Source: CAZNHL01 sp964572965
GTDB taxonomy: Bacteria; Bacteroidota; Bacteroidia; Cytophagales; UBA9547
Assembly (NCBI GenBank): GCA_964572965.1
Contig: CAZNHL010000038.1
Location: 1-43,738, forward strand
Direction of reading: 5' to 3'
Length of the DNA stretch: 43,738 nt
The first letter of the stretch is position 1; every line of letters begins with the position of its first letter. The notes under the pieces were generated by a model. It worked only from the letters and a program-made list of their open reading frames with translations, made no database searches and was not told the origin of the DNA. The position numbers and the translations under genes were made by a program. This document shows, piece after piece, positions 42,844 to 43,738 of the stretch.

Positions 42844-42892
42844 TGTACAGATGTAGCACATGAAATGATGCAAGTGAATTTGGGTAGGGTCT

Positions 42893-42943
42893 GTACAGAC
42901 GTAGCATGCTACGTCTCTACCGGGGAACCCAATGGCCATTCCA
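42893..42943 (+). repeat. Tail-array unit 7 (truncated)
   Basis: Palindrome at 42893-42920 with the GCATGC core, then GGGGAACCCAATGGCCATTCC and no more of the tail. The array ends here. The stretch to the next palindrome at 42999 is AT-rich and holds nothing recognisable. Confidence 0.75.
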
Positions 42944-42998
42944 AAATCAGGGAATTTTCATTATTTTCGGAAATACATTTTTTCAATCATTTTTTGTA

Positions 42999-43026
42999 GT
43001 ACAGACGTTGCATGCAACGTCTCCAC
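42999..43026. repeat. RAYT-type palindrome, third core type, in front of the transposase
   Basis: Core AGACGTTGCATGCAACGTCT is a perfect 20-nt palindrome and the only TTGCATGCAA version in the window. It ends 15 bases before the transposase start codon. Confidence 0.85.
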
Positions 43027-43041
43027 AATCAGCTAAACCAT

Positions 43042-43650
43042 ATGGATAAATTCCAGAACAAATACCGTATCCCATCGGCACGACTGCGAAATTGGGATTA
43101 CGCCAGCAACGGTGCATATTTCATTACCATCTGCACCAAAAATAGGGAACACTATTTCGGCGAAATTCCCGAAACGGAAATGCTATTGAACGAAATGGGT
43201 AAACTGGCCGAACAATATTGGATGGAAATCCCAAAACACTTTCCGTTTGTGGAACTGGGCAATTTTGTGATCATGCCCAATCATGTGCATGGCATATTGA
43301 TGATTGATAAACCTGATGATCATCCCATATTGCGGACGACCCCTGTAGAGACGCGATTAATCGCGTCTCTACCCGTCGAACAGCCAGCAATCCAAACAGG
43401 TGGCATTACAGGAAATAAAAATCCCATGTTTCATGATAGCATTTCGAGAATCATCCGATGGTACAAAGGACGCTGCACATTTGAAATCCACCAGATCCAC
43501 GCCGATTTCGAATGGCAAGCCCGGTTCCACGATCATATCATCCGCAATGCAGAATCATTTGAAAGGATACATAATTACATTGCCAGTAATCCGGCGAATT
43601 GGAATACAGATAAATTTAATATCAAAAAAATGAATATTCAGGGCAAATGA
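43042..43650 (+). CDS. REP-associated tyrosine transposase (RAYT, Y1/HUH type)
   Basis: A 202-residue single-strand transposase of the IS200-like/RAYT group. The N-terminus (IPSARLRNWDYASNGAYFIT and CTKNREHYFG) is typical; the HUH metal site is NHVHGIL, and the catalytic tyrosine is in HNYIASNPANW. The start is the ATG at 43042 (MDKFQNKYRI); an ATG at 43012 lies inside a palindrome. A perfect 28-nt palindrome (43345-43372) is read in frame as VETRLIASL in a loop between the HUH block and GGITGNKNPM. RAYTs bind and cut REP palindromes that they do not carry as terminal repeats, so the palindromes here are its likely substrates. Confidence 0.88.
   Translation: MDKFQNKYRIPSARLRNWDYASNGAYFITICTKNREHYFGEIPETEMLLNEMGKLAEQYWMEIPKHFPFVELGNFVIMPNHVHGILMIDKPDDHPILRTTPVETRLIASLPVEQPAIQTGGITGNKNPMFHDSISRIIRWYKGRCTFEIHQIHADFEWQARFHDHIIRNAESFERIHNYIASNPANWNTDKFNIKKMNIQGK
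43345..43372. repeat. RAYT-type palindrome inside the transposase gene
   Basis: Perfect 28-nt palindrome, ATTAAT core, arms GTAGAGACGC and GCGTCTCTAC; read in a different frame from the copy in the 40556 gene. Confidence 0.9.
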
Positions 43651-43676
43651 ACAGACGCGATTAATCGCTTCTCTAC
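43649..43676. repeat. RAYT-type palindrome just after the transposase
   Basis: Imperfect copy (AACAGACGCGATTAATCGCT then TCTCTAC), overlapping the transposase stop. The remaining 60 nt of the window hold nothing recognisable. Confidence 0.75.
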
Positions 43677-43738
43677 CCCTGTAAAGAAGCAAAATAAGTA
43701 CAGCTGCTTTTCATCACACAGTCGTTATGTTTAGGATT

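Noticed and set aside
42308..42907. A 199-codon minus-strand frame with repeated MQRPHGMQH-like blocks across the tail array
   Set aside because: It exists because unit lengths such as 210 bp are multiples of three, so an antisense frame stays open by repetition. Third-position silent changes on the plus strand show that the plus strand is the coding one.
40556..43650. Integron or diversity-generating retroelement
   Set aside because: No integrase with attC sites and no reverse transcriptase is present in the window; the only recombination enzyme seen is the RAYT.
40782..43676. CRISPR array
   Set aside because: Repeats are palindromes in units of about 210 bp containing coding tails; there are no short unique spacers and no cas genes.
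1..43738. rRNA or tRNA genes, riboswitches, replication origin
   Set aside because: No convincing match was seen by eye on either strand; a covariance-model search would be the deciding test.

Overview
The window comes from the chromosome of a Bacteroidota bacterium, probably of the Chitinophagia/Sphingobacteriia side (the class is inference). The signs are a protein with a type IX secretion sorting tail, a TonB-dependent receptor with an N-terminal carboxypeptidase-regulatory domain, promoters of the TAnnTTTG type, almost no Shine-Dalgarno sequences, and lipoproteins with charged residues after the lipobox cysteine. No rRNA, tRNA or CRISPR array was seen. A run of ten Ns at 33005-33014 marks an assembly join.

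From 1 to about 21 kb the content is mostly core genome: inositol monophosphatase, a DUF4105 lipoprotein-acylation-type membrane protein, a TonB receptor and a surface beta-helix lipoprotein that share a phased PhoB-like control region, a GH63-type glucosidase, an M16 peptidase, a three-gene envelope cassette (YtxH, holin-like YqjE type, unknown), adenylate kinase, an M42-like peptidase, a TPR protein, an Lrp regulator, a polytopic membrane protein, hemC, a periplasmic cyclophilin and an RmlD-like reductase. Well-formed hairpin terminators separate many of these units. A decayed aldo/keto reductase fragment lies at 7.6-7.75 kb.

From 20.7 to 40.4 kb the window becomes a nuclease and defence neighbourhood: a detached MutS2 C-terminus (Smr), a GxxExxY protein, two YhcG/DUF1016 PD-(D/E)XK nucleases on either side of sbcD, an HNH nuclease, a SWIM zinc-finger protein, an S41-type protein, a T9SS propeller protein with an XRE regulator, an AbiE-type toxin-antitoxin pair with its own operator, and only then sbcC. 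The two subunits of the SbcCD hairpin nuclease, normally adjacent, are thus about 10 kb apart with accessory genes between them. After sbcC come structured intergenic repeats, a solitary OLD-family ATPase/TOPRIM nuclease, and a two-gene regulator operon.

From 40.5 kb to the end lies the most unusual part. A small gene of unknown function (40556-40918) has a 28-nt palindrome inside its reading frame. It is followed by at least six further copies of 'palindrome plus 3-prime tail', mostly in units of about 210 bp, interrupted by a WD40 gene. The array ends at a REP-associated tyrosine transposase (RAYT), which carries the same palindrome in its own reading frame. Palindrome arms are constant but the inner core exists in three self-complementary versions. 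Most tail copies stay open and differ largely at third codon positions. This looks like a palindrome-bounded array of alternative or archived gene tails next to the enzyme that probably recognises the palindrome. It is the best candidate here for something undescribed.
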